Shown here one piece after another: positions 1 to 7,157 of a stretch of 64,000 nt of DNA; position 1 is the first letter of the stretch; each line of letters starts with the position of its first letter. The stretch is from JBGSMF01 sp041740315 (lineage in GTDB: Bacteria; Chloroflexota; Anaerolineae; Fen-1058): the NCBI GenBank assembly GCA_041740315.1, contig JBGSMF010000421.1:1-64000 (forward strand). Reading direction: 5' to 3'. The position numbers and the translations under genes were made by a program. The notes under the pieces are model-generated. The model worked only from the letters and a program-made list of their open reading frames with translations, was not told where the DNA came from and ran no database searches.

Positions 1-100
1 GCCGCGCTCCTTCGACTGCGTTTCACTTCGCTCAGGATGCGCGGCGCGTAGCCTGCTCTGTCGGCAGACAGGTCGAAGGGTGCCGGCTGAGTAGTTACGA
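1..100. repeat. Dispersed repeat, end of a MITE-like copy
   Basis: Bases 1-92 are the reverse complement of 57468-57559 with one clear mismatch, so two copies lie in opposite orientation 57 kb apart. The copy at 57 kb is about 150 bp and ends in GCTGAGTAGTTACGA, the same bases that end this copy at 86-100. The left part of this copy is cut by the window edge. No coding capacity is visible. It ends just before the response regulator gene, so it may carry that gene's upstream signals. Confidence 0.75.
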
Positions 101-128
101 ATGGATGGACCAACAGGCGAGGAAGAAT

Positions 129-539
129 ATGGCGAAACGACAAAGGGCTAGTAAGCGTATCCTGATTGTCCACAATGATCCTGACATGGTGACTGCGCTC
201 CGCTTGCCGCTGGAATCGGCCGGCTATGCGGTATTGGAAAGCGACACGTGTCAAGGTGGGCTGCGCAAAATCACTGAGACTGCTCCCGACCTCATCATTC
301 TGGACATCGCTCTAGAAACGGCGACCTGCCTCCAAGTATCACTCGAACTTCGCAACTCATCGCCAGATTCACAATACATCGCTTACCGGCGCATCCCTAT
401 CTTGATGTTGATTGCCGCGCACACTGCTGCTTCGCTGCGCTCTGGGCCAGAAGAAGCTTATCTGCCGATGGACGATTCCATAGAAAAACCCCTTGATCCT
501 GACGTGCTGTTGGGCAAGGTCCGCGCGTTGATACCGTGA
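129..539 (+). CDS. Response regulator receiver-domain protein
   Basis: A single receiver (CheY-like) domain fills this 136-residue protein and no DNA-binding output domain follows. The N-terminal acidic pair is in HNDPD (about residues 15-19), the probable phosphoacceptor is D59 in LIILD, and the conserved lysine is K120 in IEKP. I chose the ATG at 129 because GAGGAAG lies just upstream; an in-frame ATG at 105 has no such site and sits against the repeat. It overlaps the histidine kinase gene that follows, so the pair is translationally coupled and is probably a phosphorelay unit. The output is unknown: it may act through protein contact or on a separate regulator. Confidence 0.85.
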   Translation: MAKRQRASKRILIVHNDPDMVTALRLPLESAGYAVLESDTCQGGLRKITETAPDLIILDIALETATCLQVSLELRNSSPDSQYIAYRRIPILMLIAAHTAASLRSGPEEAYLPMDDSIEKPLDPDVLLGKVRALIP

Positions 540-1672
540 TGAACTGGGATTTCTTGACCCAACTGGCGGAAAGCGCTGCGATGACGCTGCAGGCAAAGGC
601 GGCAATGGTCTGCCTCCTGGACGAAAGCGGCGCGCACCTGAGTGTGGCGGCTGTCTACGGCCTGCCAGCCGAGTTGATAGGTCATGCGCCGCAAGAAATC
701 AAATCTTGCGCGATTGACCGCCAATCGCTGGCAGGCGCACCCATCGTGGTGGCAGACGCCCAGAGCGATCCACGCGTGAGCCAGACCTTGCCGAAACTGC
801 CAGACACAAGTTTGCGCGCCGAGATCTGCCTCCCTTTACTCTACGAGAACAATCCCCTTGGCACGCTGCACATCTATGCAACCACGCCAGGATGCTTTAG
901 CGCAAATGACGCTGCCATGCTCGGCCCCTTGGCCGGGCTGGGCGCAGCCTGCATCGCCGCCGCTCGCAGGTTGGCAGGGCTAAAAAACCTGGAAGCCAAC
1001 CAGGCCCAGTTTGTGCGCGTTGCCACTCACGAACTGCGCTCGCCTATCACCGTCTCCCAATCGCTGATACGGAGTGTGCTCAAGGGCTACGCCGGCGCCA
1101 TGACCGAGAAGCAGACCGAGGTCTTTACCCGCATCAGCCGCCGGCTCGATCTCATGGAAAACCTGGTGAACGATTTGCTGGACCTGGCGGCAGGCAAGAC
1201 GCCAGCATTGGCAGAACCGGAGCCGGTTGCGCTCAATGCTTCACTCAGGCGGGTGATATTGCTCTTGCAGCCACGGACCGAGGATAAAAACATCAGCCTG
1301 ACGCTTCACGCCGGGCGAGAGCCGTTGATTGTCCGCGGAACTGAAGAGGGGCTGGATCGCATCTTTGTCAACCTGGTAGGCAACGCAATAAAATATACCC
1401 CACCCAGCGGCTCTGTCACCGTGTCGGTGCGGCCGGTGGGGGGTCAAGCCCAGGTTGAGGTGAGCGACACCGGCATCGGCATCCCGCAGGAAGCGTTGCA
1501 CAATCTATTCCAAGAATTCTATCGCGCGCCCAATGCCAAAAAGATGGCCGCAGCAGGCACGGGCTTGGGATTGGCTATCGTCAAAGACCTGGTTCAACGT
1601 TTTGGTGGGCACATTAGCGTGGACAGCGTCGAAGGACAAGGCGCCACCTTTACCGTGACATTTCCACTGTGA
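536..1672 (+). CDS. Soluble GAF-domain sensor histidine kinase
   Basis: The 378-residue protein has no membrane segments. An N-terminal GAF-like sensor region covers about residues 10-150. The HisKA dimerisation helix carries H165 in THELRSP, and the C-terminal HATPase domain shows the N box (NLVGNAIKY), G1 box (DTGIGIP) and G2 box (GTGLGLAIV). All catalytic boxes are intact. The start is GTG at 536 or ATG at 539; both overlap the stop of the receiver protein, its likely partner. The beta-lactamase-like gene follows at once, which would fit a sensor of cell-wall or antibiotic stress, but that link is inferred from position only. Confidence 0.88.
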   Translation: MMNWDFLTQLAESAAMTLQAKAAMVCLLDESGAHLSVAAVYGLPAELIGHAPQEIKSCAIDRQSLAGAPIVVADAQSDPRVSQTLPKLPDTSLRAEICLPLLYENNPLGTLHIYATTPGCFSANDAAMLGPLAGLGAACIAAARRLAGLKNLEANQAQFVRVATHELRSPITVSQSLIRSVLKGYAGAMTEKQTEVFTRISRRLDLMENLVNDLLDLAAGKTPALAEPEPVALNASLRRVILLLQPRTEDKNISLTLHAGREPLIVRGTEEGLDRIFVNLVGNAIKYTPPSGSVTVSVRPVGGQAQVEVSDTGIGIPQEALHNLFQEFYRAPNAKKMAAAGTGLGLAIVKDLVQRFGGHISVDSVEGQGATFTVTFPL

Positions 1673-1728
1673 AAAGCTTGCCAGCGGTCACTCGCAACAA
1701 CACCCATCTCATCAAAAAGGAGTCGCAA

Positions 1729-2598
1729 ATGCTTGTACCTCATCGCTTACGTTTCAGTATAGGCTTTATGTTATCGACTATGCTTTTGGTTGGATGTGCT
1801 GGGACGCAGACTCGGGTAGTATCTACGTCAAGTCCAACATTATCCGCTACGATGATTGCCAGTCCTGTATCTGAAGTCAAACCGGAATTAGAAAGGTATT
1901 TCCAGGGGTCCAAAGGCGCCTTTGTGCTTTATGACCTCAACAGCAATCAGTACATTCGTTACAATCCTGAACGATGCGCCACAGGATTTATCCCCGCTTC
2001 CACTTTCAAAATCATGAATTCGTTGATCGGCCTAGAAACCGGCGTCATCCCAGATGAGAACTATGTCATACCATGGGATGGCAAACAGTACGATATTCCC
2101 TCCTGGAATCAGGCTCACACGTTAAAAACAGCCATACAGAATTCAGTGGTATGGTACTACCAAGCACTGGCCAGGCGAGTGGGCAAGGAGAAAATGCAAC
2201 ACTATGTAGACACAGCCAACTATGGGAATAAAGACATCTCTGGACAAATAGATACTTTTTGGCTAGAAGGCGGGCTGCGGATTTCCACAGACGAACAGGT
2301 CGAGTTTTTAAAGCGACTGTACCAGAACGAATTACCCTTTTCCACCCGGTCAATGAATATCGTCAAAGAAATTTTGGTGCTGGAAAAGACCGAATCTTAC
2401 CAGTTAAGCGGCAAGACTGGCTCCGCGCAACGGGCCACGCCTCACCAGGGCTGGTTTGTGGGTTATGTGGAAACAAAGGGAAACGTGTACTTTTTCGCCA
2501 CTAATTTCGAAAGCGATAGCCCAGACGGGCTTGCGAATGGCGACACGGCGAGAAAGACGAGCCGGAGCATTTTGCAAGGGTTAGGGTTACTTCCCTAA
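1729..2598 (+). CDS. Class D (OXA-type) beta-lactamase-like lipoprotein
   Basis: The 289-residue protein starts with a lipoprotein signal peptide ending in LLVGC and carries every class D motif in order: active-site S91-T-F-K94, the S139-V-V motif, Y165-G-N, a WLEG..LRIS segment and K229-T-G-S. These residues form the acyl-enzyme and activate water in OXA enzymes; related domains act as penicillin sensors in BlaR/MecR. I chose ATG 1729 because AAAAGG AGT lies about 8 bases upstream and because the lipobox then sits at the right distance; the frame is open upstream to 1669. It may be a membrane-anchored lactamase or a penicillin-binding sensor. The preceding two-component pair could control it. 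Confidence 0.88.
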   Translation: MLVPHRLRFSIGFMLSTMLLVGCAGTQTRVVSTSSPTLSATMIASPVSEVKPELERYFQGSKGAFVLYDLNSNQYIRYNPERCATGFIPASTFKIMNSLIGLETGVIPDENYVIPWDGKQYDIPSWNQAHTLKTAIQNSVVWYYQALARRVGKEKMQHYVDTANYGNKDISGQIDTFWLEGGLRISTDEQVEFLKRLYQNELPFSTRSMNIVKEILVLEKTESYQLSGKTGSAQRATPHQGWFVGYVETKGNVYFFATNFESDSPDGLANGDTARKTSRSILQGLGLLP

Positions 2599-2663
2599 TC
2601 AGGCAAGCTCTTTATAACTAGCAACCCCACTTTTCGGCGAACGGAAATGATACTTTATGACCA

Positions 2664-2692
2664 GTGACGATGACCTGGCCGCATGTTATAAT
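2664..2692 (+). promoter_or_regulatory. Sigma-70-like promoter of the flx-hdr operon
   Basis: A perfect -10 box TATAAT (2687-2692) is preceded, at 17 bp, by GTGACG (2664-2669), which matches four of six bases of the -35 consensus. Transcription would start near 2699, about 30 bases before the translation start chosen for the first operon gene. Confidence 0.5.
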
Positions 2693-2729
2693 CGTTTTGC
2701 CATAAATGACTATGGCAAAGGAGGCTGAA

Positions 2730-3614
2730 TTGAGCCAATCCACACAAAGCCAGATCAGGACCAAGGCCAAAGATCTGCTCGAAAGCCAACAGGTCCAGTG
2801 CGTCATCGGCTACGAACTGGGAACGCACAATCAAGTCCGCCCAGCGTTCATTTACACCCCTCAAGACGTCAATCGCCTGATCTGGAATCAGGGCTGTGTC
2901 CAAAACCTGACGCTGTATCTCCACGATAAAAAGAAACCCGCCAAGCGCGGCGAAGCGCCGCCCCATGTGGCTATCGTCGTCAAGCCGTGCGACAGTCGAG
3001 ACATCAACGTACTCTTGTCCGAAAGTCAGATTGAGCGCGAGCGCGTCTATGTTATTGGTGTGGCGTGCGAGGGGATGATGGACAAACAGGCGGGGAGGCA
3101 AGCAGACAAGGAGACATTGCAAGCGCGCTGCTTGCGGTGCAGTGAGCGAACGCCGGTTGTTTACGACGTGCTGATTGGCGAACCGCCCAAGGTCAACAGC
3201 ACCGACGATTTTGCGGATGTCGCCAAACTGGAGGCGATGACGCCCCAGGAGCGCGTGGCTTTTTGGCTCAAACAATACGAGCGCTGTATCCGCTGTTACG
3301 CCTGCCGCCAGGTTTGCCCTGGCTGCTATTGCAACGTGTGCATGTTCGAGCGCGACGATTCGCTGTGGGTGGGCATTGCCAACGAGGTCGAGGAAAAAGA
3401 ATTCTTTCACCTGGGCCGGGCTTTTCACCTGGCGGCCCGCTGCGTTGAATGTAACGAATGTGAGCGTGTCTGCCCCATGGAATTGCCGCTCAGCCTGCTC
3501 AACCGCAAGCTGGCCAAAGAAGTGCGCGAGCTATTCAATTTTCGCGCCGGGGTCGAGCCTGTCAAAGCGCCATTGTTGACTATGCTGGCAGAAGGGGAGA
3601 AATCGCTGATATGA
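2730..3614 (+). CDS. flxC: FlxC-like 4Fe-4S electron-transfer subunit
   Basis: This is an iron-sulfur subunit of the flavin oxidoreductase part of an Flx-Hdr complex. The N-terminal half has the KPCDSRDIN and GVACEGMMD segments seen in F420-hydrogenase/FdhB-like proteins. The C-terminal half has two 4Fe-4S motifs, CIRCYACRQVCPGC and CVECNECERVCP. A very strong ribosome site, AAAGGAGG at 2717-2724, lies five bases before TTG 2730, so I prefer this start; ATG 2706 and 2712 are upstream and in frame. The gene overlaps flxB by four bases. The B/C naming of these two iron-sulfur subunits is by analogy with Desulfovibrio and could be swapped. Confidence 0.75.
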   Translation: MSQSTQSQIRTKAKDLLESQQVQCVIGYELGTHNQVRPAFIYTPQDVNRLIWNQGCVQNLTLYLHDKKKPAKRGEAPPHVAIVVKPCDSRDINVLLSESQIERERVYVIGVACEGMMDKQAGRQADKETLQARCLRCSERTPVVYDVLIGEPPKVNSTDDFADVAKLEAMTPQERVAFWLKQYERCIRCYACRQVCPGCYCNVCMFERDDSLWVGIANEVEEKEFFHLGRAFHLAARCVECNECERVCPMELPLSLLNRKLAKEVRELFNFRAGVEPVKAPLLTMLAEGEKSLI

Positions 3615-4606
3615 AAGTCACCACCAAGGGCGCGTTGAATGCCTGGCTGGATCACCTGGCAAGCGAATCTGTGCTGATTGCGCCACGCAACGTTGACGGG
3701 ATTGTGCTCTACCAACCCGTAACAGGCAGCGCCGAAATTACCTTTGAATACACTCGCCCCAAAATGTCGGCCAAAGAGGCCGTCTTTCCATCCACCGACC
3801 GCCTGGTATCCATTGAAAAGCACAATAAAGAAATGACCCTGGCTGAACCGGCGGCAGGAAAAAAGCAAGTCGTCTTTGGCCTGCGCCCGTGCGACGCTCA
3901 AGGCATTGCCGTCTTGGATGCGGTATTTCTGAAAGAACCCTTGGACGCAAGCTATGCCCGGCGGCGCGAAGCAACAACGCTCATCGGCCTGGCTTGTCCT
4001 CAGATGTGGGAAGGCTGCTTTTGCACAAGCATGGGAGGAGCGCCTAATGATCCCAGCCACGTAGATGTGCTGCTCACCGCAGTCGAGGGCGAATATGCCG
4101 TCAACGCCGTGACAGAAAAAGGCCAGGCATTGCTCGCCGGACTCGAACTGAAAGAAACGGCCGGCGAACCGCCACAGCCACCGCTCAACCCAACAGAATC
4201 CGTGCTCGCTCCAGGGCAATGGCCCCAGCACTTTAACGATCAATACTGGAGCCTGTTAGCCGAGCGTTGCATTGGATGCCGCATTTGCGCTTATGTCTGC
4301 CCCACCTGCCGCTGCTTTGACGTGCGCGACGAGGTCGTTGAGCGGCGCACCGGCTATTCTCAGCACGATCGCCTGCGCTGCTGGGATAGTTGCACCGGGC
4401 CAAATTATCGCGTCACTGCCGGCGGACACAATCCGCGCCCTGCCAAGGGACAACGCCTGCGCAATCGGTTCTTTTGCAAGTTCTACTATATGATGCAGGA
4501 TTACGCCTCAATCGGCTGCGTCGGCTGCGGGCGCTGCATCGAGGCGTGCCCGGTCAATATTGACATTGTAGAGATGCTGCGCGATGTTGGCAAGATGACA
4601 AGGTGA
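3611..4606 (+). CDS. flxB: FlxB-like 4Fe-4S dicluster subunit
   Basis: The 331-residue protein resembles anaerobic sulfite reductase subunit A and hydrogenase beta-type proteins. It has LRPCDAQGI and GLACPQMWEGCFC segments in the first half and two ferredoxin-type clusters near the C-terminus, CIGCRICAYVCPTCRC and CVGCGRCIEACP. It would pass electrons between the FAD/NAD-binding subunit encoded next and the FlxC-like subunit encoded before. Its ATG overlaps the stop of the upstream gene (ATGA), which indicates coupled translation. Confidence 0.78.
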   Translation: MKVTTKGALNAWLDHLASESVLIAPRNVDGIVLYQPVTGSAEITFEYTRPKMSAKEAVFPSTDRLVSIEKHNKEMTLAEPAAGKKQVVFGLRPCDAQGIAVLDAVFLKEPLDASYARRREATTLIGLACPQMWEGCFCTSMGGAPNDPSHVDVLLTAVEGEYAVNAVTEKGQALLAGLELKETAGEPPQPPLNPTESVLAPGQWPQHFNDQYWSLLAERCIGCRICAYVCPTCRCFDVRDEVVERRTGYSQHDRLRCWDSCTGPNYRVTAGGHNPRPAKGQRLRNRFFCKFYYMMQDYASIGCVGCGRCIEACPVNIDIVEMLRDVGKMTR

Positions 4607-4611
4607 CCAGT

Positions 4612-5490
4612 ATGCTGCAATCTGAAATCTCAAACCTCAAATCTCAAGACTCTAATCCGATGCGCCCTTACCTCGGAAGATTGATTGGGACAAAAGTGTT
4701 GGGCACAGACATCAAGCTGTTCCAAATCGAATTGACCGAGCCGTCTGGCAAAGAACACTTTGCAAATTACCGCCCCGGACAATTTGCCTTTGTGTCCGCT
4801 CTCGGTGTGGGCGAAGCTCCCTTTGGCATCACTTCCATTCCATCCAGAGGCGCATTACTAGAATTTGGCATCGCCAAGCTGGGCAGTGTGACAGGCGCAC
4901 TTCATTCATTAGAAATTGGCGAGATGGTCGGCGTGCGCGGGCCATTGGGCAACTGGTTCCCAATGGACGAAATCAAGGGCAAGAATATTATCGTGTTAGG
5001 CGGCGGCATCGGCGGCGCGCCACTGCGCCCAGTCATCAACACAATTCTGCACAATCGCAATGACTATGGCCATCTCACTATCTTGTGGGCGGCGCGCAAT
5101 CCGCAGCTTTTGGTCTTTACCGACGAATACGACACCTGGCGCTCCACGCCCAATACCGAGCTGCACATCACGGTAGACAAGGGCGACGAAAAATGGACGG
5201 CCGCAGGCCAGAACGAGGGATTGATCACTCAACTATTGGAAAAGGTATCTCCCTCGCCAGAAAACGCCGTAACCATCACCTGCGGCCCGCCGATTATGAT
5301 TCATTTCGTTTCGCTCACGCTCAAAAAACTGGGCTTTGGCCTGGAACAGATGTGGACCACGTTGGAAGCGCGCATGCACTGCGGCATCGGCAAATGCGGG
5401 CGCTGCAACATGGGCGACAAGCTTGTTTGCGCGGATGGTCCGGTTTTTCGGCAAGATCAAGTCGCCGGCTTTCTCGAAAGCTTTTTGTGA
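4612..5490 (+). CDS. flxA: FlxA-like FAD/NAD(P)-binding oxidoreductase subunit
   Basis: This protein belongs to the ferredoxin-NADP reductase/dihydroorotate dehydrogenase electron-transfer (PyrK, AsrB) family. It has an FAD-binding barrel (YRPGQFAFVS), an NAD-binding fold with the GGGIGGAPLRP loop, and a C-terminal 2Fe-2S motif, CGIGKCGRC followed by C in LVCADGP. It should be where NADH enters the complex. ATG 4612 follows an AAGGTG ribosome site at 4600-4605; the first 16 residues are encoded by an AATCTCAAA-type low-complexity repeat (about 4618-4656) that also occurs inside coaE at 62.3 kb. The alternative ATG 4660 removes that tail and matches the family start better, but lacks a ribosome site. 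Confidence 0.8.
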   Translation: MLQSEISNLKSQDSNPMRPYLGRLIGTKVLGTDIKLFQIELTEPSGKEHFANYRPGQFAFVSALGVGEAPFGITSIPSRGALLEFGIAKLGSVTGALHSLEIGEMVGVRGPLGNWFPMDEIKGKNIIVLGGGIGGAPLRPVINTILHNRNDYGHLTILWAARNPQLLVFTDEYDTWRSTPNTELHITVDKGDEKWTAAGQNEGLITQLLEKVSPSPENAVTITCGPPIMIHFVSLTLKKLGFGLEQMWTTLEARMHCGIGKCGRCNMGDKLVCADGPVFRQDQVAGFLESFL

Positions 5491-5513
5491 TAGAGAGGGG
5501 AAAGAGTCTCTAC

Positions 5514-5537
5514 CTGAATTCTCTATCTCGATCTGAA
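5514..5537. repeat. Short repeat upstream of hdrC
   Basis: A 24-bp sequence beginning CTGAATTCTCTATCTC is repeated with one mismatch at 7114-7137. One copy stands just before hdrC and the other just before hdrA, each after a purine-rich TAGAGAGGG stretch. It may be a common regulatory or RNA-processing site, or a small dispersed repeat. Confidence 0.6.
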
Positions 5538-5546
5538 GGGGGGAAT

Positions 5547-6131
5547 GTGGCAGACGAAAAAAGCGAAATCACCTTTTACGACCAGGTCACTGCCGAGCCG
5601 GGCGCGGAACGATTAAAGCTATGTTTACAGTGCGGCACCTGCGGCGGCTCGTGCCCGTCGGGGCCGGATATGAATTACACGCCGCGCGAGATATTTGCAA
5701 TGATTCTGGCCGGAGAGCGCAAGAAGGTGCTGCAAAGCAATACCTTTTGGTTCTGCGTCTCGTGTTACTATTGCACCGTCCGCTGCCCGCAGCAAATCCC
5801 GATCACCGACATCATGTACCGGCTCAAGCACCTGGCGATTGCATCCAAGCAATACACCGTCGCGGCTAAAGACTGGTCTCAGACATTTGTCGGCCAGGTT
5901 GAAACGTTCGGACGCAGCTTTGAGTTGGGAATAGCAACCCAGTATTACCTGACCCATCGCCCGCTCGGCATGGTGGGCATGATGCCCATGGCTTTGGGGA
6001 TGCTGGCACGCGGGCGCATGCCGCTTTTTCCAACGCGCATCAAAGACATGCCCCACCTGCGCGCAATCTTGAACAAGGCCAAAGAAATCGCCAGGCTGCG
6101 CGATGTTGAGACAGGAGTGACCAAAGCATGA
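5547..6131 (+). CDS. hdrC: Heterodisulfide reductase subunit C (HdrC-like)
   Basis: The 194-residue iron-sulfur protein has two 4Fe-4S motifs, CLQCGTCGGSCPSG and CVSCYYCTVRCP, near its N-terminus, followed by a helical tail, as in HdrC. It relays electrons from HdrA to the catalytic HdrB. I chose GTG 5547 because GAAGGGGGG lies immediately upstream; the open frame runs back into flxA but that part is antisense-like composition and not HdrC. It overlaps hdrB by four bases. Confidence 0.88.
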   Translation: MADEKSEITFYDQVTAEPGAERLKLCLQCGTCGGSCPSGPDMNYTPREIFAMILAGERKKVLQSNTFWFCVSCYYCTVRCPQQIPITDIMYRLKHLAIASKQYTVAAKDWSQTFVGQVETFGRSFELGIATQYYLTHRPLGMVGMMPMALGMLARGRMPLFPTRIKDMPHLRAILNKAKEIARLRDVETGVTKA

Positions 6132-7075
6132 AATACGCATACTTTCCGGGCTGCTCACTCGAAAAAAACGCGGCGGCTTATGGCGATTCATTCAAGGCGG
6201 TCGCCGCTCTCTTGTCGCAAGAACTGGTCGAACTGGAGGACTGGAACTGCTGCGGCGCGACCGAATACTTTACCCTCGACCCCCTGCCCGCTTACGCTCT
6301 GGTGGCCCGCAACCTGGCGCTGGTCAAAGAGGGATTGACCGACCTGGTAGCGCCGTGCAGCGCGTGTTATCTCAACCTGTACAAGACCGACCACAACATG
6401 GGCTTGTACCCACAATTGAAGCAAGATGTTAACACAGCACTGGCAGAAGGCAACCTGTCGTACACACCAGGGCAAGTAAAGGTAAGGCATGCCCTGGACA
6501 TTATCGTCAACGACGTGGGTTATGAAGAAATTGCGGCACACGTCAAACAGCCCCTGCGCGGCTTGCGGCTTGCGCCTTACTATGGCTGTTATGTTGTGCG
6601 GCCTGACCACGGATTGGACGACCCAGAATATCCCACATCACTCGACCGCTTGTTGGAAGCGCTGGGAGCGACGGTGGTTGATTATTCCCTGAAAGCAGCC
6701 TGCTGCGGCGGCCACATGCCGCAAATCAGCCCCGAGACAGGCTTTACGTTAATACACGAGCTGGTCGCCACGGCCGCCAAACGAAATGCCGACGCCATTG
6801 TGACGCTGTGCCCGATGTGCCAACTCAACCTGGACGCGTACCAGGCGCAGGCCAACAGCCAGTTCAATACCAGCTATTCAATGCCCGTGCTGTACTTTAC
6901 ACAGATGATGGGATTGGCCTTTGGCTTGTCGCCCAAAGAAGTGGGGTTTGGGCAGGAACTGGTGTCGGCGCAGCGAGTACTGGACAAGCTAGCCGCACCG
7001 CCGCCCACTGAAGAACAGCCAGCCAAGAAACCCAAGCCAGATAAGCATGCGTTGCCGATGCCCAGTCTGAGATAG
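6128..7075 (+). CDS. hdrB: Heterodisulfide reductase subunit B (HdrB-like)
   Basis: The protein contains two cysteine-rich CCG domains, the hallmark of HdrB: C9, C41-C42, C77 and C80 in the first half, and C154, a CCGG pair near 191 and CPMC near 228-231 in the second. In HdrB each domain binds a noncubane 4Fe-4S cluster that cleaves a disulfide. In a bacterium the substrate is not CoM-CoB heterodisulfide; a DsrC-type or other dithiol protein is the usual suggestion, but none is encoded here. The tail after about residue 290 is Pro/Lys-rich and probably disordered. Confidence 0.88.
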   Translation: MKYAYFPGCSLEKNAAAYGDSFKAVAALLSQELVELEDWNCCGATEYFTLDPLPAYALVARNLALVKEGLTDLVAPCSACYLNLYKTDHNMGLYPQLKQDVNTALAEGNLSYTPGQVKVRHALDIIVNDVGYEEIAAHVKQPLRGLRLAPYYGCYVVRPDHGLDDPEYPTSLDRLLEALGATVVDYSLKAACCGGHMPQISPETGFTLIHELVATAAKRNADAIVTLCPMCQLNLDAYQAQANSQFNTSYSMPVLYFTQMMGLAFGLSPKEVGFGQELVSAQRVLDKLAAPPPTEEQPAKKPKPDKHALPMPSLR

Positions 7076-7113
7076 AGACAGGAGATAGAGAGGGCATGAG
7101 CTTCAAGTTTGAT

Positions 7114-7137
7114 CTGAATTCTCTATCTCTATCTGAA
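7114..7137. repeat. Short repeat upstream of hdrA
   Basis: Second copy of the 24-bp sequence at 5514-5537, one mismatch, lying 20 bases before hdrA. The gap 7076-7157 holds this repeat and a purine-rich stretch and no gene. Confidence 0.6.
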
Positions 7138-7157
7138 CTCTCTGAGGGGAGCAGTTT

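Noticed and set aside
5085..5546. Extension of hdrC upstream into flxA
   Set aside because: That part of the frame overlaps flxA in another frame and has no iron-sulfur or HdrC motifs; a strong ribosome site precedes GTG 5547.
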